Assembly: GCA_030066905.1 (NCBI GenBank) | Contig: JASJAR010000002.1 | Span: forward strand, 147,998 to 211,997 | Direction of reading: 5' to 3' | From: Paracoccaceae bacterium | GTDB taxonomy: Bacteria; Pseudomonadota; Alphaproteobacteria; Rhodobacterales; Rhodobacteraceae | DNA length: 64,000 nucleotides | Part shown: in pieces, positions 27,784-35,866 of the stretch | Layout: the number at the start of each line of letters is the position of its first letter | How positions within the stretch are numbered: the first letter of the stretch is position 1 | Translations under genes and position numbers: made by a program | The notes under the pieces: generated by a model | Databases searched by the model: none | Told to the model about the DNA's origin: nothing | What the model saw: the letters and a program-made list of their open reading frames with translations, nothing else

Positions 27784-28400
27784 TGGAGACGATGACTTTT
27801 CTGGGCCTCGCGGGTCTCGCGCTCGGCGCCTATCTTCTCGGCGCGGTGCCGTTCGGGCTGATCGTGGCCAAGGCCATGGGGCTCGGCGACCCCCGCGAGA
27901 TCGGCTCTGGCAATATCGGAGCGACCAACGTGCTGCGCACCGGCTCGAAGACCGCCGGGGGGCTGACGCTTCTCCTCGACGCGCTCAAGGGGCTCGCTGC
28001 CGTTGTCGCGGGGCGGATGCTCTTCGGCGACGGCGGGGCGATGCTCGGCGGGCTTGCGGCCTTCCTGGGCCATCTCTATCCGGTCTGGCTCCGGTTCCGC
28101 GGCGGCAAGGGCGTGGCAACCTTCTTCGGTGTGCTCTTCGGGCTCGCCTGGCCCTTGGGCCTCGCCGCCGGCGCCACCTGGGTCGCCACCGCAAGGCTCT
28201 CGGGCATGTCCTCGGCCGGCGCGCTTGCAGCCTCCGGCTTGGCCCCACTCCTCGGGCTGGTCCTCGGCCCGCCAGGCGTCTTTCCCCTGCTCGTCCTTCT
28301 CGCCGTCTTGATCTGGCTCAGGCACCACGCCAACATCCGGCGTATCATTGCAGGCCGCGAACCGAAGATCGGCGATGGCCGAAAGGATGGGACCCAATGA
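27783..28400 (+). CDS. plsY: Glycerol-3-phosphate acyltransferase PlsY
   Basis: 205 residues, integral membrane. It acylates glycerol-3-phosphate from acyl-phosphate, the first committed step of phospholipid synthesis. The conserved loops are present: GAVPFGLIVAKAMGLGDPRE, then GSGNIGATNVLRTGSK, LRFRGGKGVATFFGV and LRHHANIRRIIAGREPKIG. The start overlaps the stop of the dihydroorotase-like gene, and the end overlaps a DUF805 gene. Confidence 0.96.
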   Translation: METMTFLGLAGLALGAYLLGAVPFGLIVAKAMGLGDPREIGSGNIGATNVLRTGSKTAGGLTLLLDALKGLAAVVAGRMLFGDGGAMLGGLAAFLGHLYPVWLRFRGGKGVATFFGVLFGLAWPLGLAAGATWVATARLSGMSSAGALAASGLAPLLGLVLGPPGVFPLLVLLAVLIWLRHHANIRRIIAGREPKIGDGRKDGTQ

Positions 28401-28813
28401 CATTTCAAGACGCAATCCGCATTTGCTTTTCCAAGTACATCGAGATCTCGGGCCGCGCGCAGCGAGCGGAGTTCTGGTGGTGGGTGTTGTTCATTCTCGC
28501 CGGGAACCTTCTCTTCAGCTTTGTCGATGGGGCGCTCTTCGGCACCGGTGACGGCAGCATCCGCGGCCTCGGCGGCCTGTTCGGACTTGCGACGTTGCTA
28601 CCGTCGATCTGCGTTGCCGGTCGGAGATTGCACGACCGGGACATGAGCGCTTGGTGGCTGCTTTTGTGGCTCATCCCGCTGGTGGGATGGCTCATCATCC
28701 TGATCATCTGTGCGCTGGAAGGCACCAAAGGCGCGAACCGATTCGGCCCGGATCCGCTGGGTGATGTCGCCACGCCAACCGTTGCGGGCGCTGGGGGCGA
28801 CGGGCCCTCGTGA
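28397..28813 (+). CDS. DUF805 family membrane protein (first copy)
   Basis: 138 residues with about four membrane helices. The family signature is the amphipathic start FSKYIEISGRAQRAEFWWW followed by VLFILAGNLLFSFVDGALFG and RRLHDRDMSAWWLLLWLIPL. DUF805 proteins are inner-membrane proteins of unknown function. It starts in an ATGA overlap with plsY and ends in a GTGA overlap with a small gene. A second DUF805 gene is encoded at 30780-31187 on the other strand. Confidence 0.9.
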   Translation: MTFQDAIRICFSKYIEISGRAQRAEFWWWVLFILAGNLLFSFVDGALFGTGDGSIRGLGGLFGLATLLPSICVAGRRLHDRDMSAWWLLLWLIPLVGWLIILIICALEGTKGANRFGPDPLGDVATPTVAGAGGDGPS

Positions 28814-29076
28814 GCGTCGACCCTGGGTTTCTCGCCAAATTCGACAGCCTGCCCGTCGGCGGTTATGGCGGCACCGCCTATGGCAAGCGCTGGCGGGTGA
28901 CGAAGACCGTCATGGCCGGCGGACGGTCGCAGAAACTCGAAGCCGAGGAACTGGGCGGAACGGGATATGTCTCGATGAACCTCTACCGGCTGGCCGGGGG
29001 AGCGGCGATTCTCAAACCCTGCGAGATGCCCGAAGACGAGGTGCTGTCGTTTTTGGCCGCGCTCAACATCGATTAG
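28810..29076 (+). CDS. Small conserved hypothetical protein
   Basis: 88 residues from a GTG start overlapping the DUF805 stop. The sequence is rich in glycine and tyrosine near the start (VGGYGGTAYGKRWRVTKTVM) and continues SQKLEAEELGGTGYVSMNLY. No membrane helix or known motif was seen. The chain pyrimidine gene, plsY, DUF805, this gene is coupled by overlaps throughout. Confidence 0.75.
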   Translation: MSVDPGFLAKFDSLPVGGYGGTAYGKRWRVTKTVMAGGRSQKLEAEELGGTGYVSMNLYRLAGGAAILKPCEMPEDEVLSFLAALNID

Positions 29077-29101
29077 GCGCTGCTGGGCTTTGCTGTCGCG
29101 C

Positions 29102-29143
29102 TTGACAATGCACGGCGTTCTGGTATTTCTGTCATAACAGAAA
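29102..29143 (+). promoter_or_regulatory. Promoter and palindromic operator of the GbsR/MarR-type gene
   Basis: A -35 box TTGACA (29102-29107) is followed 16 bases later by TATTTC (29124-29129) as a -10 candidate. Overlapping and following it is the inverted repeat TTTCTGT-CATA-ACAGAAA (29126-29143), a perfect 7-base dyad, 22 bases ahead of the regulator start. A closely matching site lies at 29711-29728. The placement suits autorepression by the MarR-like protein. Confidence 0.6.
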
Positions 29144-29164
29144 TTTTAGAAGTGCACGAAGCCA

Positions 29165-29692
29165 ATGAACCTGACGCCCGCCATGCAGGACTTCATCCTC
29201 CACTGGGGAGAGATGGGTGCTAAATGGGGCACCAACCGCTCGGTGGCGCAAATCCATGCGCTCCTGCACGTGATGGATCGCCCACTCACCGCCGACGAGA
29301 TCGCCGAAACCCTGAACCTCGCCCGTTCGAATGTCTCGACTGGGCTGAAGGAACTCCAAAGCTGGGGCCTTGTCAGTTCCCGCCGCGAGCTCGGCGACCG
29401 GCGGGACCATTTCACCTCCATCCGCGACATGCACGAGCTTGTGCTCATCGTGATCCGCGAGCGCCGGGAGCGCGAATACGCCCCGACCCTGGCAGCCCTG
29501 AAGCGCGTCGCGGCGGAGGCCGAGGAAGACGGCACGCCCGCGGCCAACAAGGCCCGCATCGCCGAGACGCTGGAGACGATGCAGCTCTTCGACGATTGGT
29601 ATCAGGATGTGATGCGCCTCCCTCGCTCGGTGCACCGGATGGCGCTGAATATGGGGTCGAAGATCACCCGGTTCCTGCCGAAATCCGACTAG
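29165..29692 (+). CDS. GbsR/MarR family transcriptional regulator
   Basis: 175 residues with a winged helix-turn-helix. The GbsR-like N-terminus is MNLTPAMQDFILHWGEMGAK; recognition-helix context is LTADEIAETLNLARSNVSTG followed by LKELQSWGLVSSRRELGDRR in the wing. The C-terminal part is helical and probably mediates dimerisation. It is followed after 26 bases by two small membrane-protein genes, and palindromic sites sit both before it and at the start of the next gene, so it likely controls itself and this cluster. The effector is unknown. Confidence 0.9.
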   Translation: MNLTPAMQDFILHWGEMGAKWGTNRSVAQIHALLHVMDRPLTADEIAETLNLARSNVSTGLKELQSWGLVSSRRELGDRRDHFTSIRDMHELVLIVIRERREREYAPTLAALKRVAAEAEEDGTPAANKARIAETLETMQLFDDWYQDVMRLPRSVHRMALNMGSKITRFLPKSD

Positions 29693-29710
29693 ACTTTTTT
29701 TGCGCTGGAG

Positions 29711-29728
29711 TTTCTCTTATGACAGAAA
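29711..29728 (+). promoter_or_regulatory. Second copy of the regulator palindrome
   Basis: TTTCTCTTATGACAGAAA matches the upstream operator TTTCTGTCATAACAGAAA at 15 of 18 positions and keeps most of its dyad symmetry. It overlaps the start codon (29719) of the next gene, where binding would block transcription or translation. The right half also encodes the first residues of that gene, so some of the match could be chance. Confidence 0.45.
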
Positions 29729-30330
29729 CAACGGAAATTTCCAAAACGCGACAGCCCGTCGACCCGCTCGCCTTCGGTCTCGCCCGTCTGGGTCTTTTTG
29801 CGCCGCTCCCCACCCCGGCCCCCCCGCTACGCCCAATCCATCTGAACGGTTCCGTCATGTCCCGGCGCCCCGCACGACCCCGCCCGATCTACGCCATCGA
29901 CCCCGTGGCCTTCCTCATCGCCCTGCCCGGCACCCTGGCGCTCTTCGCCGCGCCTGCCGGTCTGGCCGCCGGGCTCGAGCCCTTCGGCATCGATGACTTC
30001 GGGCCACTTCTCGTCCTCGCGGTGCTCGGCGGCGGCGGCGTGGCGATGGGCGGTCCGATCTTTTTGACCGTCGGCGGCCTGAGGCTCTTCTTTCTCCTCC
30101 GGCGCGGCGTCGATGACAGCGGCGCAATCGCCGGCCAGGCCTTCGTGACGAACCTGCTTCTTACCCCTCTTGCCGCCGCCCTGGCAGCTCTCACCGGGCA
30201 CGGCCAAATGGCCGGGATTGTCCTCTTCTACGGCCTCATGGGTTGCGCCTTCGCGCCGCTCTGGGGTCTCGTCTTCGCCAAGCTCTACCGACGGCTTCGG
30301 CGCGATTTCTACGCTATTCCAGTGACATAA
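29719..30330 (+). CDS. Hypothetical membrane protein of the GbsR-linked cluster
   Basis: 203 residues. A soluble proline-rich N-terminus (about 1-60) is followed by hydrophobic segments consistent with four helices (around AFLIALPGTLALFAAPAGLA, LLVLAVLGGGGVAMGGPIFL, NLLLTPLAAALAAL and GIVLFYGLMGCAFAPLWGLV). No family was recognised. The start at 29719 lies inside the second regulator palindrome; an internal ATG before SRRPARPR is possible. It is followed after 13 bases by a further small membrane protein. Confidence 0.7.
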   Translation: MTETTEISKTRQPVDPLAFGLARLGLFAPLPTPAPPLRPIHLNGSVMSRRPARPRPIYAIDPVAFLIALPGTLALFAAPAGLAAGLEPFGIDDFGPLLVLAVLGGGGVAMGGPIFLTVGGLRLFFLLRRGVDDSGAIAGQAFVTNLLLTPLAAALAALTGHGQMAGIVLFYGLMGCAFAPLWGLVFAKLYRRLRRDFYAIPVT

Positions 30331-30343
30331 AGGAGTAACGCTT

Positions 30344-30718
<375 letters not shown>

Positions 30719-30736
30719 ACAATCGGTTGAAAAAGA

Positions 30737-30760
30737 AAGGCCCGCCAGTCGGCGGGCCTT
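30737..30760 (-). terminator. Rho-independent terminator for the DUF805 gene
   Basis: Perfect inverted repeat AAGGCCCGCC / GGCGGGCCTT with loop AGTC. Read on the minus strand it is followed by TTTCTTTTT, a good terminator downstream of the DUF805 gene that ends at 30780. On the plus strand the trailing sequence is not T-rich, so termination of the preceding cluster would be weaker. Confidence 0.8.
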
Positions 30761-30779
30761 CATCGCATTTCGTGGCCGG

Positions 30780-31187
30780 TTACTCCGCCGGGGTCGCCCC
30801 GAAGCCGGCCGTGGCGCCGCCGCCGAGCGGGTCGAGGCCATAGCTGTTGGCACCCTCGGTGCCCTTCTTGACCAAGAAGTAGATCAACACCAGCCAGCCG
30901 ATCACTGGCACGAAGTTCAGCAGGAGCCACCAGCCCGATTTGTCGATGTCATGCAAACGCCGAAAGCCCAGCGCGATGCCTGGGATGACGACCAAAAGCG
31001 AGAAGATCGTCGAAATCGGCGCGAGACCGTTCATCGAGGTCCCGAAGACGATGCCGTCGACCAGCCCAAGGAGAAAGCTGCCGACAAAGCAGAAGAGGAA
31101 GAAGTACCAATATTCGGACCGCGAGGCGCGTCCCGAAAGCGTGAAGAAGTTGGCGAAGGCGGATTGAACCGCGCCCATGAACGACAT
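30780..31187 (-). CDS. DUF805 family membrane protein (second copy)
   Basis: 135 residues with the same plan as the copy at 28397-28813: FANFFTLSGRASRSEYWYFF, four hydrophobic segments and FRRLHDIDKSGWWLLLNFVP. The C-terminus has a GTEGANSYGLDPLGGGA stretch like the other copy (GTKGANRFGPDPLG), so the two are clear paralogues. It stands alone on the minus strand with its own terminator; a 93-base gap upstream would hold its promoter. Confidence 0.9.
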   Translation of the reverse strand: MSFMGAVQSAFANFFTLSGRASRSEYWYFFLFCFVGSFLLGLVDGIVFGTSMNGLAPISTIFSLLVVIPGIALGFRRLHDIDKSGWWLLLNFVPVIGWLVLIYFLVKKGTEGANSYGLDPLGGGATAGFGATPAE

Positions 31188-31280
31188 CGCCTGTCCCTTT
31201 GCGAAAGTTAACCTTGGGCGAACAAAACCGGCAAAACGGGGCGAAAGATGGGCGCTCGGCGGGCCGAACGGGGGCAGATT

Positions 31281-32651
31281 TCAATAGCTGTATTCGGAGA
31301 AGACCGGGGTGATCTCGCCGGCCCATTCGGTTTCATAACGGCGGATCAACTCGTCGGCGGGGACCTCTCCGCTCTCAACGCTGTCCTTCAGCGCCGACAG
31401 AAAATGGGTCTCGTCGGGGATGAGCCCGCCCGCCCCGGGCCGCGCCCGTGCCTGGAGCCCCGCCTCAGCAATGGCCAGCACCTCGCGGGCAAGCTCGGCC
31501 ATCGCGATGTCGCCGACCCGTGCGTCGAGCGCGTCGACCGAGGCCGCGACCCTCAGCGCCTCCCGGGTCTCGGCGTCCCAGCCCTTCACAAGGTCCCAGG
31601 CCGCATCGAGCGCGGTCTCGTCATAGAGAAGACCCACCCAGAGCGCGGGCAGCGCGCAAAGCCGCCGCCAGGGCCCGCCATCGGCCCCGCGCATCTCGAT
31701 GAAGCGCTTGATGCGGGCCTCGGGGAAGATGGTGGTGAGGTGATCGGCCCAGTCCGACAGCGTCGGCACCTCCCCCGGCAGGGCCGGCAACCGCCCATCG
31801 AGAAAGGCGCGGAACGACTGGCCGAGCGCGTCGATATAGCGCCCGTCGCGGTAGACGAAATACATCGGCACATCGAGCGCGTAGTCGACCCAGGCCTCGA
31901 AGCCGAAGCCGTCCTCGAAGACAAATGGCAGCATGCCCGTCCGTGCGGGATCGAGGTCGCGCCAGATGCGGCTCCGCCAGGATTTATGCCCGTTGAGGCT
32001 ACCCTCGAAGAAGGGCGAGTTGGCAAAAAGCGCCGTAGCCACGGGCTGAAGCGCGAGCGCCACCCGGAGCTTTTTGACCATATCGGCCTCGGAGCCGAAA
32101 TCGAGGTTCACCTGGACGGTGCAGGTCCGGTACATCATCGATTTGCCCATGGTCCCGACCCGGTCCATGTAATCGGTCATGAGCCGATACCGTCCCTTCG
32201 GCATCACCGGCATGTCCTCATGCGCCCAGTGCGGCGCCGCGCCGAGACCGATGAAGCCCACACCGATCTCGTCGGCGACCGATTTCACCTCCACGAGATG
32301 CTCGTTCACCTCGTCGCAGGTCTGGTGGATGTTTTCGAGCGGCGCGCCAGAGAGTTCCAACTGGCCGCCGGGTTCGAGGGAGACATTCGCGCCGTCCTTC
32401 TGAAGCCCGATGATGTTCTCGCCTTCGAGGATCGGGTCCCAGCCGAAGCGCTGGGCCAGCCCCTCAAGCACCGCCTTCACCGACCGCTCGCCCTCATAGG
32501 GCAGGGGTTTCAGCGTGTCCTTGCAATAGCCGAACTTCTCGTGCTCGGTCCCGATCCGCCAGTCCTCCTTGGGCTTGCAGCCCGCCGCGAGCCAGGCCGC
32601 GAGGTCTTCGACCCGTTCGATGGGGCCGCCGCCGGATTGGGGAATGGACAT
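31281..32651 (-). CDS. gshA: Glutamate-cysteine ligase, plant/alphaproteobacterial type
   Basis: 456 residues. It joins glutamate and cysteine in the first step of glutathione synthesis. The sequence has the features of the plant-like class rather than the E. coli class: WRIGTEHEKFGYCKDTLKPL near the N-terminus, VSLEPGGQLELSGAPLENIH, the RTCTVQVNLDFGSE strand and PFFEGSLNGHKSWRSRIWRD. Plant-type enzymes can be redox-regulated by disulfides; whether this one is cannot be told. It appears to be a single-gene unit, with 55 bases upstream before a small membrane protein gene. Confidence 0.95.
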   Translation of the reverse strand: MSIPQSGGGPIERVEDLAAWLAAGCKPKEDWRIGTEHEKFGYCKDTLKPLPYEGERSVKAVLEGLAQRFGWDPILEGENIIGLQKDGANVSLEPGGQLELSGAPLENIHQTCDEVNEHLVEVKSVADEIGVGFIGLGAAPHWAHEDMPVMPKGRYRLMTDYMDRVGTMGKSMMYRTCTVQVNLDFGSEADMVKKLRVALALQPVATALFANSPFFEGSLNGHKSWRSRIWRDLDPARTGMLPFVFEDGFGFEAWVDYALDVPMYFVYRDGRYIDALGQSFRAFLDGRLPALPGEVPTLSDWADHLTTIFPEARIKRFIEMRGADGGPWRRLCALPALWVGLLYDETALDAAWDLVKGWDAETREALRVAASVDALDARVGDIAMAELAREVLAIAEAGLQARARPGAGGLIPDETHFLSALKDSVESGEVPADELIRRYETEWAGEITPVFSEYSY

Positions 32652-32706
32652 GGGCGCTATCCGTTGCCGTCTATCGGCGCCTTAAAGGCGGGGGGCGGCG
32701 GGGAAG

Positions 32707-33225
32707 TCAATGTGCGGCGATGCGCGGGGGCTTTCGCGCCCAGATCGCGACCCGCCCGTCGGACGGGTGTTCGACGGCCCTGAGCATGGCGGCGGTGTCG
32801 ATACCCGGCAGGCTGCCGAACACGTCAAAGAGAACCTCGGCCCCCTCGGCGTTGACCGGGATCATCAGGGGCGCCGCCCCGGGCGCTTCGAGCACCCAGA
32901 CAGAGCCCGACCGCCCGGTCAGAAGATCGACGGCAAAGAGGTCGGCCACCGCGATGACGCCCCCTTCCAGCGGACCGAAGTACGTCAGCCGCCCCTCGTC
33001 GAGCCCCACGACGCCTGCCCCGCCGCCGCCGCGCCGAAACCGCGCGCGCTGGAGCCCGGCAAAAAGCAGGAGCGCGCCGGCGACGACGAGGATCGTCCCG
33101 ATGATCGCGGCCGCCCCGGTACCCGTCTGCCAGAGGACGGCACCGAATATCGCCGCAGCCCCGCCGGCGAGGCTTTCGCGCCAGCGATTGGCGGCGCGCA
33201 GGATCTCTGGTCGGATGAAGCTCAT
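32707..33225 (-). CDS. Hypothetical membrane protein with two N-terminal helices
   Basis: 172 residues. Two adjacent hydrophobic helices lie at about residues 18-35 and 38-58, then a charged RARFRRGGGG stretch, then a soluble beta-rich domain of about 110 residues (GLDEGRLTYFGPLEGGVIAV and GSVWVLEAPGAAPLMIPVNA). The layout suggests a membrane-anchored cytoplasmic domain. No family was recognised. It lies between gshA and an acetyltransferase gene on the same strand, with short gaps on both sides. Confidence 0.75.
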   Translation of the reverse strand: MSFIRPEILRAANRWRESLAGGAAAIFGAVLWQTGTGAAAIIGTILVVAGALLLFAGLQRARFRRGGGGAGVVGLDEGRLTYFGPLEGGVIAVADLFAVDLLTGRSGSVWVLEAPGAAPLMIPVNAEGAEVLFDVFGSLPGIDTAAMLRAVEHPSDGRVAIWARKPPRIAAH

Positions 33226-33287
33226 GGGGTCTCTCCGAAGCCCGAGGCTAGCCGCCCGCTCCGAGGATCACAACGGCCCCGCGCGCG

Positions 33288-34118
33288 TCACCCGGCGATG
33301 ACCGCAGAGGCGGTGAAGATGACCAGGGAAAAGCTGCCGATCCGCGAAAACCCCAATGACCTGTAGGCGCGTACCGCAGCCAGCCCCGACGCAAAGAGCG
33401 TCGCCGACCGGACGCCGCCCGCCCGCACCTCGTCGAGATGGAGCGCGACGGCGCGTCTTGCATGGCCCCTGCCCCTCAGCTCCGGCGGCGTCCAGACCCC
33501 GCCGATCTGAACGATCTCGGGCAACGCGGCGTTGATCCCCGTCATCGCCACCGGAACCCCATCGACGACCAGTGCGCGGTGGCTGTCCGCGGCGACATAG
33601 CGGTCGATATCCGCCTCCGCCGTGGCGCGGGCTTTGCTGGCCGGCTCGCCCAGCGTTTCGATGAGGTAGGCGGTGCGCCAGTCGACGGCAATTGCTCGGT
33701 CGATCTCGGCAAGCGGTGCAAGGGCTCCCGGCCCCTCCGGAACGACCATCTCCGAAAGAACGAGCTCGAACTGCGGTTCGTCCGCGTCGAGCTTTGCCGG
33801 GCATCCGGTAAGACCCGAGGCGTCGAGGAAGGGGCGCACCTCCTCAGTAGGCCCGATAACGCCCATCGCCTCGCATCCGCCGAGGGCCGTCGCGGCGGCG
33901 CCCGGTTCGGGCCGCACCGAGACAGGCATCACCATCCCCTCCTTCGTCCGCGCCAGAAGAAGGTCCCGCCCTTCATCGAGCCAGAAATCCACGGCGCGCG
34001 GATGCGACCCGCCCCAGCCGTGGTTTCGCAGGTTCGCCAGCGGAAACATCGCGCCGGTAAGGCGACGGCGGCAGCGGTCTTCGATCCAGGTCCGGTCGGC
34101 CTCTGCCGCCGGTCTCAC
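33288..34118 (-). CDS. GNAT family N-acetyltransferase-like protein
   Basis: 276 residues from a GTG start that forms a GTGA overlap with rsmE. The acetyl-CoA binding segment VWTPPELRGRGHARRAVALH is in the C-terminal half, preceded by a strand (VAMTGINAALPEIVQIGG) and followed by ATLFASGLAAVRAYRSLGF, the standard GNAT order. The N-terminal half is an additional domain without recognised motifs. The substrate is unknown. Confidence 0.85.
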   Translation of the reverse strand: MRPAAEADRTWIEDRCRRRLTGAMFPLANLRNHGWGGSHPRAVDFWLDEGRDLLLARTKEGMVMPVSVRPEPGAAATALGGCEAMGVIGPTEEVRPFLDASGLTGCPAKLDADEPQFELVLSEMVVPEGPGALAPLAEIDRAIAVDWRTAYLIETLGEPASKARATAEADIDRYVAADSHRALVVDGVPVAMTGINAALPEIVQIGGVWTPPELRGRGHARRAVALHLDEVRAGGVRSATLFASGLAAVRAYRSLGFSRIGSFSLVIFTASAVIAG

Positions 34119-34831
34119 TGCCAGTCCCCGAGCCGCGATTGCCAGAGCGTCAGGGCCGCGACGACGGCCGTATCGGCGCGCAGGATGCGCGGCCCGAGGC
34201 TGACCGGATGGGCATAGGTCAGCCCCCCGAGGCGTGCCCGTTCGGTGTCGGAAAAGCCCCCCTCGGGGCCGGTGAGCACCGCCCAGGGACCGGGGGTGTC
34301 CGGCGGACCCGCCCCCTCACCCGCCAACGCCTCGTCGCAGAACATCAGCCGCCGGTCCTCAGGCCAGTCGGCAAGCACCCGGTCGAGCGAGCGAAGTGCG
34401 GCGACCTCCGGCACGAACGTCCCGCCGCATTGCTCGGCGGCCTCGACCGCGTGCGACCGGAGCCGCTCCCGGTTCACCCTGCCCGTGTTGGTGTATTCCG
34501 TCGCCACCGGCAGGATCCGCCGCGCCCCCATCTCGGCGGCCTTCTCGACGATGAAATCCGTGCGCTCCTTCTTGATCGGCGCGAAGAGGAGCCAGAGGTC
34601 GGGCGGCAGAGCCAGCGGCGCAGTGCGGGCGCCGACCGAGAGCACGCCGCGCTTCTTTCCGGCCTCGGCGACCGTCGCAGCATATTCCCCTGACACGCCG
34701 TCGAACACCCGCAAACCGTCTTCCGGCCCCAGCCGCATCACCCCGAAGAGGTAATGTGCCTGATCCCGCGTCAGCGAGACCGATTGCCCCTCCCCCAGAG
34801 GCTCCTCTAGATAGAGCCGAACCCGTCCCAT
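34115..34831 (-). CDS. rsmE: 16S rRNA (uracil1498-N3)-methyltransferase RsmE
   Basis: 238 residues. SPOUT-class enzyme that methylates U1498 of 16S rRNA. Typical blocks are FAPIKKERTDFIVEKAAEMG, EAAEQCGGTFVPEV, LTGPEGGFSDTERARL and LGPRILRADTAVVAALTLWQ, which form the knotted SAM site. The ATG at 34831 gives the family start (MGRVRLYLEE). It is divergent from ubiA with only nine bases between start codons and overlaps the GNAT gene downstream. Confidence 0.96.
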   Translation of the reverse strand: MGRVRLYLEEPLGEGQSVSLTRDQAHYLFGVMRLGPEDGLRVFDGVSGEYAATVAEAGKKRGVLSVGARTAPLALPPDLWLLFAPIKKERTDFIVEKAAEMGARRILPVATEYTNTGRVNRERLRSHAVEAAEQCGGTFVPEVAALRSLDRVLADWPEDRRLMFCDEALAGEGAGPPDTPGPWAVLTGPEGGFSDTERARLGGLTYAHPVSLGPRILRADTAVVAALTLWQSRLGDWQ

Positions 34832-34840
34832 GGGGCAGCG

Positions 34841-35809
34841 ATGACCGAAACCGACCCCGAGATCAACGGCCCCGACAAGGGGGCCGTCGCCGATGCGGCC
34901 GCCGGCAACTGGGTCGACACCCGGGCCCCCGCCTGGTCGCGCCCCTATCTTCGGCTCTCCCGTGCCGACCGGCCCATTGGAACGTGGCTCCTGCTCCTGC
35001 CCTGCTGGTGGGGGCTTCTTCTGGCCATGGGCCATACCGGGACGGCGAGCCTGGGCGATCTCTGGATCGCGGTGGGCTGCGCAGTGGGTGCCTGGCTGAT
35101 GCGCGGCGCGGGCTGCACCTGGAACGACATCACCGACCGCGACTTCGACGGGGCGGTCGAGCGGACGAAATCCCGCCCGATCCCGTCGGGGCAGGCGAGC
35201 GTGCGGCAGGCCCTCGTCTGGGCGGTCGTCCAGTCGCTTCTGGCCTTCGGCATCCTTCTGACCTTCCACCCCACCGCCATCCTCCTCGGCATCGCCTCCC
35301 TCGCGCTCGTCGCGGTTTACCCCTTCGCCAAGCGCTTCACCTGGTGGCCCCAGGCCTTTCTCGGCCTCGCCTTCAACTGGGGCGCGCTTCTGGCCTGGGC
35401 GGCCCATACCGGGTCGCTCCACCCCGCGCCGGTCGCGCTCTATCTCGCCGGCATCGCCTGGACGCTGTTCTACGACACGATCTATGCCCATCAGGACAAG
35501 GAGGACGACGCGCTCATCGGTGTGAAATCCACCGCCCGACTCTTCGGGGAAAACACCCACCGCTGGCTGCGGCGTTTTCTGATCGCCACCCTGTCGCTCT
35601 TTCTTCTCGCCGTGGTGCTCGCCGCCCCGGGGAACATCCTGACGCTCACGGTCTCGGTCTGCGGCATCTGGGCGATGGGCTGGCACCTCGCCTGGCAGTT
35701 GCGGTTGCTCAACCCCGACGACACGGCGACCTGCCTGAGGCTCTTCCGCTCGAACCGCGACGCCGGGCTCATCCCCACCGCCTTCCTCGCCCTGGCGCTC
35801 TTCGCGTGA
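34841..35809 (+). CDS. ubiA: 4-hydroxybenzoate octaprenyltransferase
   Basis: 322 residues, about eight or nine membrane helices. It prenylates 4-hydroxybenzoate in ubiquinone synthesis. Both aspartate-rich motifs are present: NDITDRDFDGAVERTKSRP and DTIYAHQDKEDDALIGVKST. The N-terminal soluble stretch GAVADAAAGNWVDTRAP and RPIGTWLLLLPCWWG are typical of the alphaproteobacterial enzyme, which supports the chosen start. Its upstream signals must lie within the start of rsmE. Confidence 0.96.
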   Translation: MTETDPEINGPDKGAVADAAAGNWVDTRAPAWSRPYLRLSRADRPIGTWLLLLPCWWGLLLAMGHTGTASLGDLWIAVGCAVGAWLMRGAGCTWNDITDRDFDGAVERTKSRPIPSGQASVRQALVWAVVQSLLAFGILLTFHPTAILLGIASLALVAVYPFAKRFTWWPQAFLGLAFNWGALLAWAAHTGSLHPAPVALYLAGIAWTLFYDTIYAHQDKEDDALIGVKSTARLFGENTHRWLRRFLIATLSLFLLAVVLAAPGNILTLTVSVCGIWAMGWHLAWQLRLLNPDDTATCLRLFRSNRDAGLIPTAFLALALFA

Positions 35810-35866
35810 TTGCGCGCGCGGATGCGCGGGCGTATCGTGGCGCAAAACACCAGAGCAGCCCCCACG

